From: Vibrio rhodolitus
GTDB taxonomy: Bacteria > Pseudomonadota > Gammaproteobacteria > Enterobacterales > Vibrionaceae
Reading direction: 5' to 3'
NCBI RefSeq assembly: GCF_003350325.1
Contig: NZ_QLYZ01000013.1
Span: forward strand, 1-64,000
Length of the DNA: 64,000 nt
The translations under genes were made by a program, and so were the position numbers. Positions 9,520 to 17,555 of this stretch are shown one piece after another. Each line of letters opens with the position of its first letter. Position 1 is the stretch's first letter. The notes under the pieces are model-generated. The model had not been told where the DNA came from. It saw nothing but the letters and a program-made list of their open reading frames with translations, and made no database searches.

Positions 9520-10416
9520 CTACACCGTATGATGAACCGTGCTCTTTACTTCGGTTTGAATGGTAAATTTTTGCCCTAATAACGCGACGAGTTGATCGTA
9601 GTACTGTGTATTGGGTTTGTTGCCGAGCAATTTGCACAGCTCGTTACCGGTTGGTGAGAAGCGATAATAGAGCAGTCTCACGCCTTTACCATGTACTTGC
9701 AGCGATAGGTTCTTACCTTGATAAATCATAGGCAGGGCTGAATCGAGTTCAATTTCACCAGACTCTAATTCGGTACCATGCATCAAGCCGAGTTCAAACA
9801 AAACTAAGAGGCTGGAGTAGGGCAGTTGGAAGCTACCAACATTGATATTGTTGGTGATGGTGCGTTTGCCAAAGCTGAATAATCCGCCTTGAGCACGAAA
9901 CCCAACCAGTAGTTTGCGACTGCTATCATGCCCAAAACTGCACGCGAGCGAGGCAGCGCGCTGCAGAATTTGCGCTTCTTTAGGCGCCATATCATGCAGC
10001 ACCTTAAGCGCCTTCATCGAGGTTGAGCCAGGGTTGGTCACTTCACGCTTAAAGACTTGTGCCCATAGACGTTGCATCGCGGGGTTATGTACCTCTTGCG
10101 CCATGTCAAAGAAGCGGTACAGCCAATCTTGGTCAGGCTCTCCGGCTGTTTCGTCACTGCATGAGACATGAGCGAGTTTGAGGATTTGCTCGAGGTTCTT
10201 TTGTCTTTGCTCGCGGCGTCGGCGCTCACGTAGTAGCGCTCGCTCCAAGGCAGGCTTTTGTGGCGATTCTTTTTGCAGTAATGCGTCTAAGCCATGAGCT
10301 TGGGCAATATGCAGCACGCGACTGGCACTATCTTTGACGTAGCTGGATTTTTTTTCCTGACGACTATCCGCTTTCGGCTCGTGTTCAAGGGTGACGGGTT
10401 TGTTGCTCTCAGACAT
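9520..10416 (-). CDS. TIGR03899 family protein of unknown function
   Basis: The 298-residue soluble protein has a charged N-terminus, a Leu/Arg-rich helix (ALERALLRERRRREQRQKNL, about residues 54-75) and a block DQDWLYRFFDMAQEVHNPAMQ...LWAQVFKREVTNPGSTS (about 95-135) that resembles DUF2806-like domains. This pattern is typical of the Vibrio/Shewanella family TIGR03899. No signal peptide or membrane segment is visible. No enzymatic motif is recognised and the function is unknown. The ATG at 10416 has a TTAAGGTAACATC context upstream. The gene is isolated, facing the pgi array. The 140 bases after its stop codon hold repeated CTTTGCGTTC words and a GCAAAGC/GCTTTGC hairpin near 9472-9490. Confidence 0.8.
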   Translation of the reverse strand: MSESNKPVTLEHEPKADSRQEKKSSYVKDSASRVLHIAQAHGLDALLQKESPQKPALERALLRERRRREQRQKNLEQILKLAHVSCSDETAGEPDQDWLYRFFDMAQEVHNPAMQRLWAQVFKREVTNPGSTSMKALKVLHDMAPKEAQILQRAASLACSFGHDSSRKLLVGFRAQGGLFSFGKRTITNNINVGSFQLPYSSLLVLFELGLMHGTELESGEIELDSALPMIYQGKNLSLQVHGKGVRLLYYRFSPTGNELCKLLGNKPNTQYYDQLVALLGQKFTIQTEVKSTVHHTV

Positions 10417-10593
10417 GATGTTACCTTAACCAACAGTAATGTTTGCCTAAAATCTTATGCGCACTTGGGTATATAACTGTACCGCGTTCAACCGGTTGCT
10501 GCCAGAGAAACTAATGTGAGGGCGTTAAGCAAAATTCACTATCTCAATTGATAATAATTTGTTAAAGTTGTTATCGTGATTAGTGAGGTGTAC

Positions 10594-10698
10594 ATGAAGT
10601 TTTCGCTTGATAATAAACTAAAAAAACACCTGTCAATCGCCTTGCTGCTACTGGTTTATGTTGCAGTGCTAGTGTATCTCTCTAGATACCTGATATAA
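10594..10698 (+). CDS. Candidate 34-aa single-span membrane micro-protein
   Basis: An ATG at 10594 preceded by GAGGTG (10585-10590) opens a frame ending at TAA 10696-10698. The peptide begins MKFSLDNKLKKH, with a basic N-terminus, and continues into a run of about 17 hydrophobic residues (SIALLLLVYVAVLVYLS), as expected for one membrane helix with the N-terminus inside. The ribosome binding site, spacing and amphipathic plan support translation, but the frame is short and I know no named family. It lies convergent to the zinc operon and divergent from the TIGR03899 gene. A TTGATAATAATTTG stretch upstream may carry its promoter. Confidence 0.5.
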   Translation: MKFSLDNKLKKHLSIALLLLVYVAVLVYLSRYLI

Positions 10699-10737
10699 CA
10701 AGGAAGATTAACAGGTTGTTAAATTGTTAATTAAATT

Positions 10738-11238
10738 CTAGTAGTCATCATATTCGGCAATCTCGGTGCCTTCGATAAGGTAAGCCGTTTCTGCCAGCTC
10801 ATGGTTGAGCGTCTCTGTTTTTAAGGTCCCTATTACGTAAATGACATCCCAAAGCTGCTGTATTGGTGCACCTGATGGGAATTTAACGTAAATGATCTGG
10901 TTCGGTGGCGGTGGCGGTACATGGATACACGCGCCAAAATAAGGCACCAACAAAAACTCAGTGATCTTTTCATCATCCCCTTCCAGTGGAATTACAAAGC
11001 CAGGTATTTTGACTTTGCTACCACTAAGCTCCTGACGCACCGTTCCCACTTTTGATTGCTGCATGGCGCCGCCAGAGTGGTCAGTGATCATTGGCATCCC
11101 CATGGAATCAAACTGATTACGCTCCGACTCAGGGATCAAATCAATCCAATCTAAGGTTAAGGTATCGTCACTTGCTAGGGTAGTGAGTGGAAGCGCTAAG
11201 CTAAATAAAGAGCAAAGCAGCACGATTACTTTTTTCAT
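10738..11238 (-). CDS. DUF3299 domain protein of the zinc-uptake (zrg) cluster
   Basis: The 166-residue protein has a signal peptide (MKKVIVLLCSLFSLALPLTTLAS) and the DUF3299 core KIPGFVIPLEGDDEKITEFLLVPYFGACIHVPPPPPNQI. Cys and His in GACIHVPPPPP are conserved and could bind metal. In Vibrio this family is encoded with a DUF2796/ZrgA protein, an ATPase and an FtsX-like permease, the system called ZrgABCDE in V. cholerae and reported to be zinc-regulated. It follows the permease after 12 bases and is probably the last gene of the operon. The molecular role of DUF3299 is unknown; the zinc link rests on context. Confidence 0.82.
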   Translation of the reverse strand: MKKVIVLLCSLFSLALPLTTLASDDTLTLDWIDLIPESERNQFDSMGMPMITDHSGGAMQQSKVGTVRQELSGSKVKIPGFVIPLEGDDEKITEFLLVPYFGACIHVPPPPPNQIIYVKFPSGAPIQQLWDVIYVIGTLKTETLNHELAETAYLIEGTEIAEYDDY

Positions 11239-11250
11239 TTTTACACCTAA

Positions 11251-12510
11251 TTACACACGTATCGTCATACCATCACTGAGAGACTGACGGTAGGCTCGCA
11301 GCGCGGGGAAAATGCCAATCACTGTACCGGCAAATTGCACCGCAGCGATCAAAGCGAATTCATGATTAGAGAGCATCACTAGTGGCAGTTGGATACCATA
11401 GTTTTGCGTTACAAACGGACCGACTAGCGCCAGAATGCCGTAGAGCATAGTGATGCCGACCAGAATACCTACGAAGGTCAAGACACTCGCTTCGAGGATC
11501 AATAAGCTAAAGATATGTCTTGGTCTGGCTCCCATTGCTCGCAGGATTGCCATTTCGCGGCGTCGTTCTTGCAAACTTGTGAGTAGGCTCGAGAGCATGC
11601 CTAGTAAGCCAGCAACGACAACAAAGCCTGAAACCACCATCAATGCTTGCTCGGCAACTGACATCATGCCCCACAACTCATGTAAGGCGACACCAGGTAA
11701 AATGGCACTCAGTGGCTCTTGTGGGTAGGTATTGATCTGGCGTTGCAGGGCAAAAGTTTGAATGCGCGACTTAAGACCGATCAACATTGCTGTGATCTGT
11801 TTGGGCTGAAAGTTATGTTGTTCAAGCTGCTCGGCTGTTGGCGTAGGACCAAGTCTTGCCCCTGACTCCCAGCCAACATGGATCGCTTCAATCGCCTCGA
11901 GTGAAACATGCACGGTTTTGTCTACCGGAGTGCCTGTTGGAGCAAAAATCCCCACTACTTTAAACGGTAAATTATCGTGGCGGCTAAAACCGACATCGCT
12001 AATGCCATGAGCAATAATGATTTCACTGCCAATTTGATAGCCGAGCTTTTTCGCCACATCGGCGCCAATCACAGTTTCAAATAAGCCGGTAAAAGGGCGA
12101 CCTTGCGCCAATTCGAGATTTTGCTTGTTGCCGTAACGATAATGTTCAAAGTAGCTATGGTTAGTGCCTAGAACGCGAAAGCCTTTGTGCGAATCACCAA
12201 GAGATAGCGGGATGGTCCAATCTACCGAGCGATGCTGGCTGAACTCCTCGAAACTCTTCCAGTCGATGTTGTTGGTGGCATTGCCAATCCGAAAGACGGA
12301 ATAGAGCAGTAAGTTCACTTGCCCTGATCGCCCGCCAACAATTAGATCGGTGCCGGAGATGGTATTGGCAAAACTGGTTTTAGCTTGGGTGCGAATACGT
12401 TCGACGCCAAGTAACAGTACCAGTGAGACGGCAACCGTTAAAATAGTTAAACATGCCGTTAGGCGGCGGTTGTTAACGCTTTTCCACGCCAACATTAAGG
12501 TCGGGCTCAT
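11251..12510 (-). CDS. FtsX/MacB-type ABC transporter permease (ZrgC-like)
   Basis: The 419-residue protein has the plan of FtsX/LolC permeases: one N-terminal membrane helix (LTACLTILTVAVSLVLLLGV), a large periplasmic domain (about residues 45-275), then three helices (about 290-400) with the family motif RRREMAILRAMGARPRHIF. Such permeases usually drive extracytoplasmic mechanics or lipid and peptide export rather than classical metal import. Its start overlaps the end of the ATPase gene by four bases (ATGA), indicating translational coupling. By position it corresponds to ZrgC of the V. cholerae zinc-related cluster. Confidence 0.85.
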   Translation of the reverse strand: MSPTLMLAWKSVNNRRLTACLTILTVAVSLVLLLGVERIRTQAKTSFANTISGTDLIVGGRSGQVNLLLYSVFRIGNATNNIDWKSFEEFSQHRSVDWTIPLSLGDSHKGFRVLGTNHSYFEHYRYGNKQNLELAQGRPFTGLFETVIGADVAKKLGYQIGSEIIIAHGISDVGFSRHDNLPFKVVGIFAPTGTPVDKTVHVSLEAIEAIHVGWESGARLGPTPTAEQLEQHNFQPKQITAMLIGLKSRIQTFALQRQINTYPQEPLSAILPGVALHELWGMMSVAEQALMVVSGFVVVAGLLGMLSSLLTSLQERRREMAILRAMGARPRHIFSLLILEASVLTFVGILVGITMLYGILALVGPFVTQNYGIQLPLVMLSNHEFALIAAVQFAGTVIGIFPALRAYRQSLSDGMTIRV

Positions 12511-13214
12511 GCTAACTCCCCAGCTTGGTTGACTTGGCGCAGATCGATATTGCGATCAAACAGCGGCTCTAAGGTTGGATCATGGCTAACAAACACTAAG
12601 GTTGCGTCAACTTGATTAGCTTGCTCAAGTAACAGCTCGATAAAAGCAGTGCGATTGTCATGATCCAGCGACGAAGTGGGTTCATCGGCAATGATTAATG
12701 GTGGGTTGCCGATCAAAGCGCGCGCGGCAGCGACACGTTGTTGCTGACCAATACTGAGTTCAACCACCGGCTTGTGTAACAAGGCTGGGCTTAGGTGCAG
12801 TTTAGTTAGTAGCTCTTCTGCTCGCTGCTCTAGTGGTGCTGCAACTCTTGTTAGGCGCTGCTTAGAGAAGCGACAAGGCAAGGTGACATTATCAATCACA
12901 CTTAGGTAAGGCAGTAGATTGAACTGCTGGAAAATATAGCCAATATTGTCGGCGCGAAAGCGGTCACGCTGCCTACTGCTCAGCTGACTAAGATCCTCAC
13001 CAAGGATCGTAACGCTGCCATTTTGAGCTTGGTTAATACCGGTCAAAAGCCCAAGTAGGGTGGATTTGCCACAGCCACTTGGACCTTTAATAAATAAGTG
13101 CTCGCCACGTTGTACTTGTAGTTGGTCAATCACTAACGTCGGGCTTGGGTTATTCGCCCAAGTGAACTGCACATTTTGGAGGTGAATCACCTGCTGAAAA
13201 GCGGTGTTATCCAT
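12507..13214 (-). CDS. ABC transporter ATP-binding protein (ZrgB-like, LolD/MacB type)
   Basis: The 235-residue ATPase has Walker A GPSGCGKST, a Q-loop YIFQQFNLLPYL, the signature LSIGQQQRVAAARAL (Ile in place of the usual Gly of LSGGQ), Walker B PLIIADEPTSSLD and an H-loop VSHD. This is the LolD/MacB/FtsE subgroup that partners FtsX-like permeases. I chose the ATG at 13214 because GGAAGA lies five bases upstream; a TTG at 13226 would add four residues. It sits between the zrgA-like gene (62-base gap) and the permease (four-base overlap). Confidence 0.87.
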   Translation of the reverse strand: MDNTAFQQVIHLQNVQFTWANNPSPTLVIDQLQVQRGEHLFIKGPSGCGKSTLLGLLTGINQAQNGSVTILGEDLSQLSSRQRDRFRADNIGYIFQQFNLLPYLSVIDNVTLPCRFSKQRLTRVAAPLEQRAEELLTKLHLSPALLHKPVVELSIGQQQRVAAARALIGNPPLIIADEPTSSLDHDNRTAFIELLLEQANQVDATLVFVSHDPTLEPLFDRNIDLRQVNQAGELA

Positions 13215-13276
13215 TGAGTCTTCCAATCAAAATCAATGACAAAAGAGCTTGGCATGATTGCCAAGCTCATTAGCAA

Positions 13277-13978
<702 letters not shown>

Positions 13979-14077
13979 TTTATTTTCCTAGAACTTATCA
14001 AAATATGTCGCGATACCCACAAACAGTTGTGAGATTTCGTGGTACCGAATCAGTACCAAAGAGTAAATCAGTTGTAT

Positions 14078-14380
14078 TTAGATAAGCTTAGGTGGTGCGC
14101 GAGCAATTTGCGCGATCACCGGAACCTCGAGGTATTGGTATACAGCAAGCGAAGGTGGAGGTTCGTTGGTGAAGTTGATAAGTTGCGCGGTTGCGCTCGA
14201 CTTGGCGCCATGCACGACGCTAGCAAATAGCTGACAGTGATGGTGCTCGTGATGGGAAATATCCAAATCCAGTTGGTGATGAATGACCGCTAAGTTTGTC
14301 CATAGCAACAGCATGACTGTACAAAGTACAACCATCAGCTTGCGCAGTGACAATAAACTAAAGCGAGATATCACGGTCAT
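14078..14380 (-). CDS. DUF2607 small membrane protein with HHEHHHC metal motif
   Basis: The 100-residue protein has one hydrophobic segment near the N-terminus (LRKLMVVLCTVMLLLWTNLAV, about residues 13-34) followed by a His-rich stretch, IHHQLDLDISHHEHHHCQLF, and a hydrophilic tail. This matches the Vibrio family DUF2607. The His/Cys cluster just outside the membrane helix suggests binding of zinc or another metal, but the function is unproven. I use the ATG at 14380; a TTG one codon upstream is possible. It is the first gene after the Zur-controlled promoter and 99 bases upstream of zrgA, so it is probably part of the zinc operon. Confidence 0.78.
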   Translation of the reverse strand: MTVISRFSLLSLRKLMVVLCTVMLLLWTNLAVIHHQLDLDISHHEHHHCQLFASVVHGAKSSATAQLINFTNEPPPSLAVYQYLEVPVIAQIARAPPKLI

Positions 14381-14394
14381 CAATCCAACTAAAA

Positions 14395-14421
14395 CGGAGT
14401 TGTTATACTATAACAACTCCG
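14395..14421 (-). promoter_or_regulatory. Zur operator: perfect 27-bp palindrome
   Basis: A 13-base arm (14395-14407) and its exact complement (14409-14421) surround C14408. The core GTTATACTATAAC equals the gammaproteobacterial Zur consensus GTTATANTATAAC. It overlaps the -10 element of the promoter of the zinc cluster, so zinc-loaded Zur would block transcription. Confidence 0.92.
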
Positions 14422-14435
14422 CTTACAAACGTCAG
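14407..14435 (-). promoter_or_regulatory. Predicted sigma-70 promoter of the zinc cluster
   Basis: On the minus strand, CTGACG (complement of 14430-14435) and TATAGT (complement of 14407-14412) are separated by exactly 17 bases. The -10 is 5/6 consensus and the -35 4/6. Transcription would start near 14400, about 20 bases before the DUF2607 ATG. Confidence 0.65.
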
Positions 14436-14450
14436 GATAAATTTAAATCC

Positions 14451-15002
14451 TTACAGATTTTGTGTAATTAGCTCAAGAACTTGCTGAATTTCACCTGCTG
14501 AAAGCTGACCTTCTTTAACAAACAAGATCTTACCTTGCTTGTCTTGTACCACAATCGCCGAAGATTCCGCTGCTAGTTGCCACTTATTAGCGGCAACACC
14601 TTCTTCATCGAGCACCATTGAAGACCATGGGAACTCGACTTTGCTATCTTCAGCCGATGATTTTACGAATGAGCCCGTACCCCAGATGGCATCATCTTGG
14701 TTGATAATGGTGGTGGTTTGGTAGCTATCAGTTGGGAACTTTGACGCGGTGATCGCCGCCATTAGTGGCGCATTCATCTCTTTGGCACTGCTGCGGCCAG
14801 CGATAGCTTGTACGACACGCACTTTACCAAGCATGTCGTTGCTGCTCCAAGCTTGATAAACCATGTCATTATTTTTCACTAGAATCTCACCGTGCGCTGC
14901 GATATCAACGCTCGGTAGAGTCTCACCAACAGTGAGATTGTGTGCTGAAGCAAACATTGGAGAGCATGCAATAGCCAGCGCAAGTAGAGTTTTGTTTGTC
15001 AT
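14451..15002 (-). CDS. ytfJ: YtfJ family periplasmic protein
   Basis: The 183-residue protein has a signal peptide (MTNKTLLALAIACSPMFASA) and a thioredoxin-like fold typical of YtfJ: HNLTVGETLPSVDIAAHGE, GKVRVVQAIAGRSSAKEMN (where redox-active relatives carry their CxxC) and a C-terminal ILFVKEGQLSAGEIQQVLELI. No CxxC is present, so it is not a simple thiol oxidoreductase. The function of YtfJ is unknown. In E. coli and Vibrio it lies close to msrA and tamA-tamB, as here, where msrA is next upstream on the same strand. The gene ends 30 bases from the Zur palindrome. Confidence 0.88.
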   Translation of the reverse strand: MTNKTLLALAIACSPMFASAHNLTVGETLPSVDIAAHGEILVKNNDMVYQAWSSNDMLGKVRVVQAIAGRSSAKEMNAPLMAAITASKFPTDSYQTTTIINQDDAIWGTGSFVKSSAEDSKVEFPWSSMVLDEEGVAANKWQLAAESSAIVVQDKQGKILFVKEGQLSAGEIQQVLELITQNL

Positions 15003-15091
15003 TATTTTCTTCCTGTTTTAGTCATGCTAAATGCGTAGACAAACTAAAGTATATACTCAAATCTCAGTTTCACTAGCCAGACCATGGTCGA

Positions 15092-15715
15092 CTATGGCTG
15101 TGGAGGGAAACACACGCCAGTACCGCCTAAACCACAGTAACCGTTGGGATTTTTTGCTAAATATTGCTGGTGGTAGTTTTCGGCAAAATAGTAGTGATCT
15201 GCTGGTGCGATTTCAGTAGTGATGACGCTATTGCCGAGCAAGGCTTGGTAATCACTTTGGCTTTGTTTTGCCAGTGCGTGTTGCGCTGAATCATAGGTGT
15301 AAATCACTGAACGATATTGTGTGCCTCTATCATTGCCTTGGCGCATTCCCTGAGTGGGGTCATGACGCTCCCAAAATTTATGCAGCAAGCTTTGTAGTGA
15401 GACCTGGCGCTCGTCAAACACCACACGTACAACTTCAGCGTGCCCGGTCTGTCCGCTGCAGACTTCTTCATAACTTGGGTTTGATGTGTAGCCACCAGCA
15501 TAGCCAACCGAGGTACTTATCACGCCATCGATTTGCCAAAAGAGTCGCTCTGCTCCCCAGAAGCAGCCCATGCCAAATAGAATCTCCTGTTGGTGCTCTG
15601 TCAGCGGAGCTTTAATTTGACTGCCGTTAACAAAATGCGTGTCATCAATCAGCATCTCTTGGCTACGTCCAGGCAAAGCCAACTCAGGTGTTACAAGGGT
15701 TTGTTTATCTAACAT
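15092..15715 (-). CDS. msrA: Peptide methionine sulfoxide reductase MsrA
   Basis: The 207-residue enzyme reduces the S-epimer of methionine sulfoxide in oxidised proteins. C51 in the [12 protein letters not shown] motif is the catalytic cysteine. Further family blocks are [49 protein letters not shown], and the resolving Cys residues near the C-terminus ([10 protein letters not shown]). The N-terminal LALPGR motif is typical of the enterobacterial-type long MsrA. It is divergent from tamA, the same arrangement as in E. coli. Confidence 0.96.
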   Translation of the reverse strand: MLDKQTLVTPELALPGRSQEMLIDDTHFVNGSQIKAPLTEHQQEILFGMGCFWGAERLFWQIDGVISTSVGYAGGYTSNPSYEEVCSGQTGHAEVVRVVFDERQVSLQSLLHKFWERHDPTQGMRQGNDRGTQYRSVIYTYDSAQHALAKQSQSDYQALLGNSVITTEIAPADHYYFAENYHQQYLAKNPNGYCGLGGTGVCFPPQP

Positions 15716-15839
15716 ACGACTTTCCTTACTCTAATTGTTCTAAACAAGACCGGGAAATTAACCTTTTTCCTACAGACGAATTTGATAACTCACGTTATCA
15801 TTTAGTACAAACAATACGTAACAAAAGTGCCAAAAGTCC

Positions 15840-17555
15840 ATGATTAAAAAGCCATTAGCTCTTGTCCTTGCTTTGCTATGCATGCCCTGTGTAGCGATGG
15901 CGAGTGGCGTGAAGCTATCGATTGAGGGCTTAAAAGGCAAAGTAGAAGAAAACGTAAATGTTTATCTTTCCTCAATTCCGCAGAAAGAGTACGACACTTC
16001 ATTGCGTTTCCAAGCTCGCTTAGAGCGTAATATTACTGAAGCTTTGAATGCGTTAGGTTATTACCATCCTCAGTTTGATTTTCATGTATCTGATAAAGGC
16101 GACAAGCTGACGGTTAAGGTTACTCCGGGTACACCGACGTTGATCAAGCAGCTCGATATTGAATTTGCCGGTGAAGCCAAACAAGACCCAGATTTTGCCG
16201 ATTTAGTTAAAAATAGCGGCTTGAAAATAGGTAAACGCCTCAATCACGGAGCCTACGACTCACTTAAGTCAGGCATCCGCAATCTTGCTTTGCAAAAAGG
16301 CTATTTTGATGGTGACTTCACTCTTAACCGTTTAGAGGTGTCACCCGAGCTCAACCAAGCCTATATCAAACTGCATTATGACAGCGGGATACGTTATCAC
16401 TTCGGTGATACCATGATAACTGGTAGCCAAATCGAAGAAGACCGCGTCCATTCATTAGAGCCATACAAAAAAGGTGAGCCGTACTTGGTGACCCAAGTGG
16501 GTGAGTACAACCAAAACCTTTCTAATACCGATTGGTTCTCGTCGGTATTTGTTGAGCCTGATTTAACTATGCTCGGTAAAGGGCGTGAGTTGCCGATCAA
16601 GGTCTCGCTTGCCCCGCAAGCGCGCAACAAGCTGGAAACTGGTATTGGTTACTCAACAGACGTTGGAGTGCGAGGTTCGCTGAAATGGAAAAAACCCTGG
16701 GTGAATTCACGCGGGCACAGCTTCGATAGTAGTTTTTCGCTCTCGCAACCTGAACAGACTATTACTGCTGGTTATCGCATCCCGTTAGAAGATGTTTTAA
16801 ACGATTACTATCGTATTCAATATGGTATGAAAAACGTCGATAACCGGGACACCAAAAGTTTGGAATCGAATCTGGCGTTAGAGCGGCATTGGACGCTCGA
16901 TAATGGTTGGCATCGCACGGTATTTATTCGTTACTTGCTGGAAAACTACGAGCAAGGTATTCAAGATGATAATGCCCAGTTCCTCTTACCCGGGATTTCG
17001 TTTAACCGTACCCGTGCGCGTGGTGGCTCAATGCCGAGCTGGGGTGATAAACAAACATTGACGGTTGAATATGGTAACCCTAAAGCGATGTCAGAAACGG
17101 AAGTGCTGCGCTTAATTGGTGGTATGTCGTGGATTCGTAGTGCCGGAGAAAACCATCGCGGTATTTTACGTTTTGGCGGCGGTGCTAACTTAGTTGATGA
17201 CTTTGATAAGTTATCACCTTCATTGCGTTTCTTTGCTGGTGGCGACAATAACTTGCGTGGTTATGGCTACGAGTCGATCTCGCCACGAGATAGCAGTGGC
17301 GCGCTTACTGGTGCTAAGTTTGTCGCTGTGACCTCACTGGAATACAACTACCGCTTGGTCGGTAACTGGTGGGGTGCGATGTTCTACGATTATGGTGATG
17401 CGTTTAATGACACTCCGGATTTTAAACGTGGTGTCGGGGTTGGGATCCGCTGGGCATCGCCGGTTGGTCCAGTTCGTTTAGATTTTGCTTGGGGGCTAGA
17501 TGCAACGCCGGGCGATGAGTTTCAATTGCACTTTACGTTAGGTCCAGAGCTATGA
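15840..17555 (+). CDS. tamA: Autotransporter assembly complex protein TamA
   Basis: The 571-residue Omp85-family protein has a signal peptide (LALVLALLCMPCVAMA), three POTRA domains (about residues 25-265) and a 16-stranded barrel (about 270-571). The barrel contains the Omp85 signature around RFFAGGDNNLRGYGYESI (the lid-lock VRGF-like motif) and GVGIRWASPVGPVRLDFAW. TamA in the outer membrane works with TamB to assemble some outer-membrane proteins and move phospholipids. Its stop codon overlaps the tamB start by four bases (ATGA), a translationally coupled pair. Confidence 0.95.
   Translation: MIKKPLALVLALLCMPCVAMASGVKLSIEGLKGKVEENVNVYLSSIPQKEYDTSLRFQARLERNITEALNALGYYHPQFDFHVSDKGDKLTVKVTPGTPTLIKQLDIEFAGEAKQDPDFADLVKNSGLKIGKRLNHGAYDSLKSGIRNLALQKGYFDGDFTLNRLEVSPELNQAYIKLHYDSGIRYHFGDTMITGSQIEEDRVHSLEPYKKGEPYLVTQVGEYNQNLSNTDWFSSVFVEPDLTMLGKGRELPIKVSLAPQARNKLETGIGYSTDVGVRGSLKWKKPWVNSRGHSFDSSFSLSQPEQTITAGYRIPLEDVLNDYYRIQYGMKNVDNRDTKSLESNLALERHWTLDNGWHRTVFIRYLLENYEQGIQDDNAQFLLPGISFNRTRARGGSMPSWGDKQTLTVEYGNPKAMSETEVLRLIGGMSWIRSAGENHRGILRFGGGANLVDDFDKLSPSLRFFAGGDNNLRGYGYESISPRDSSGALTGAKFVAVTSLEYNYRLVGNWWGAMFYDYGDAFNDTPDFKRGVGVGIRWASPVGPVRLDFAWGLDATPGDEFQLHFTLGPEL

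Noticed and set aside
10548-10575. Fur box ahead of the micro-ORF
   Set aside because: TGATAATAATTTGTT matches only about 10 of 14 positions of the 7-1-7 motif in an A/T-rich stretch.
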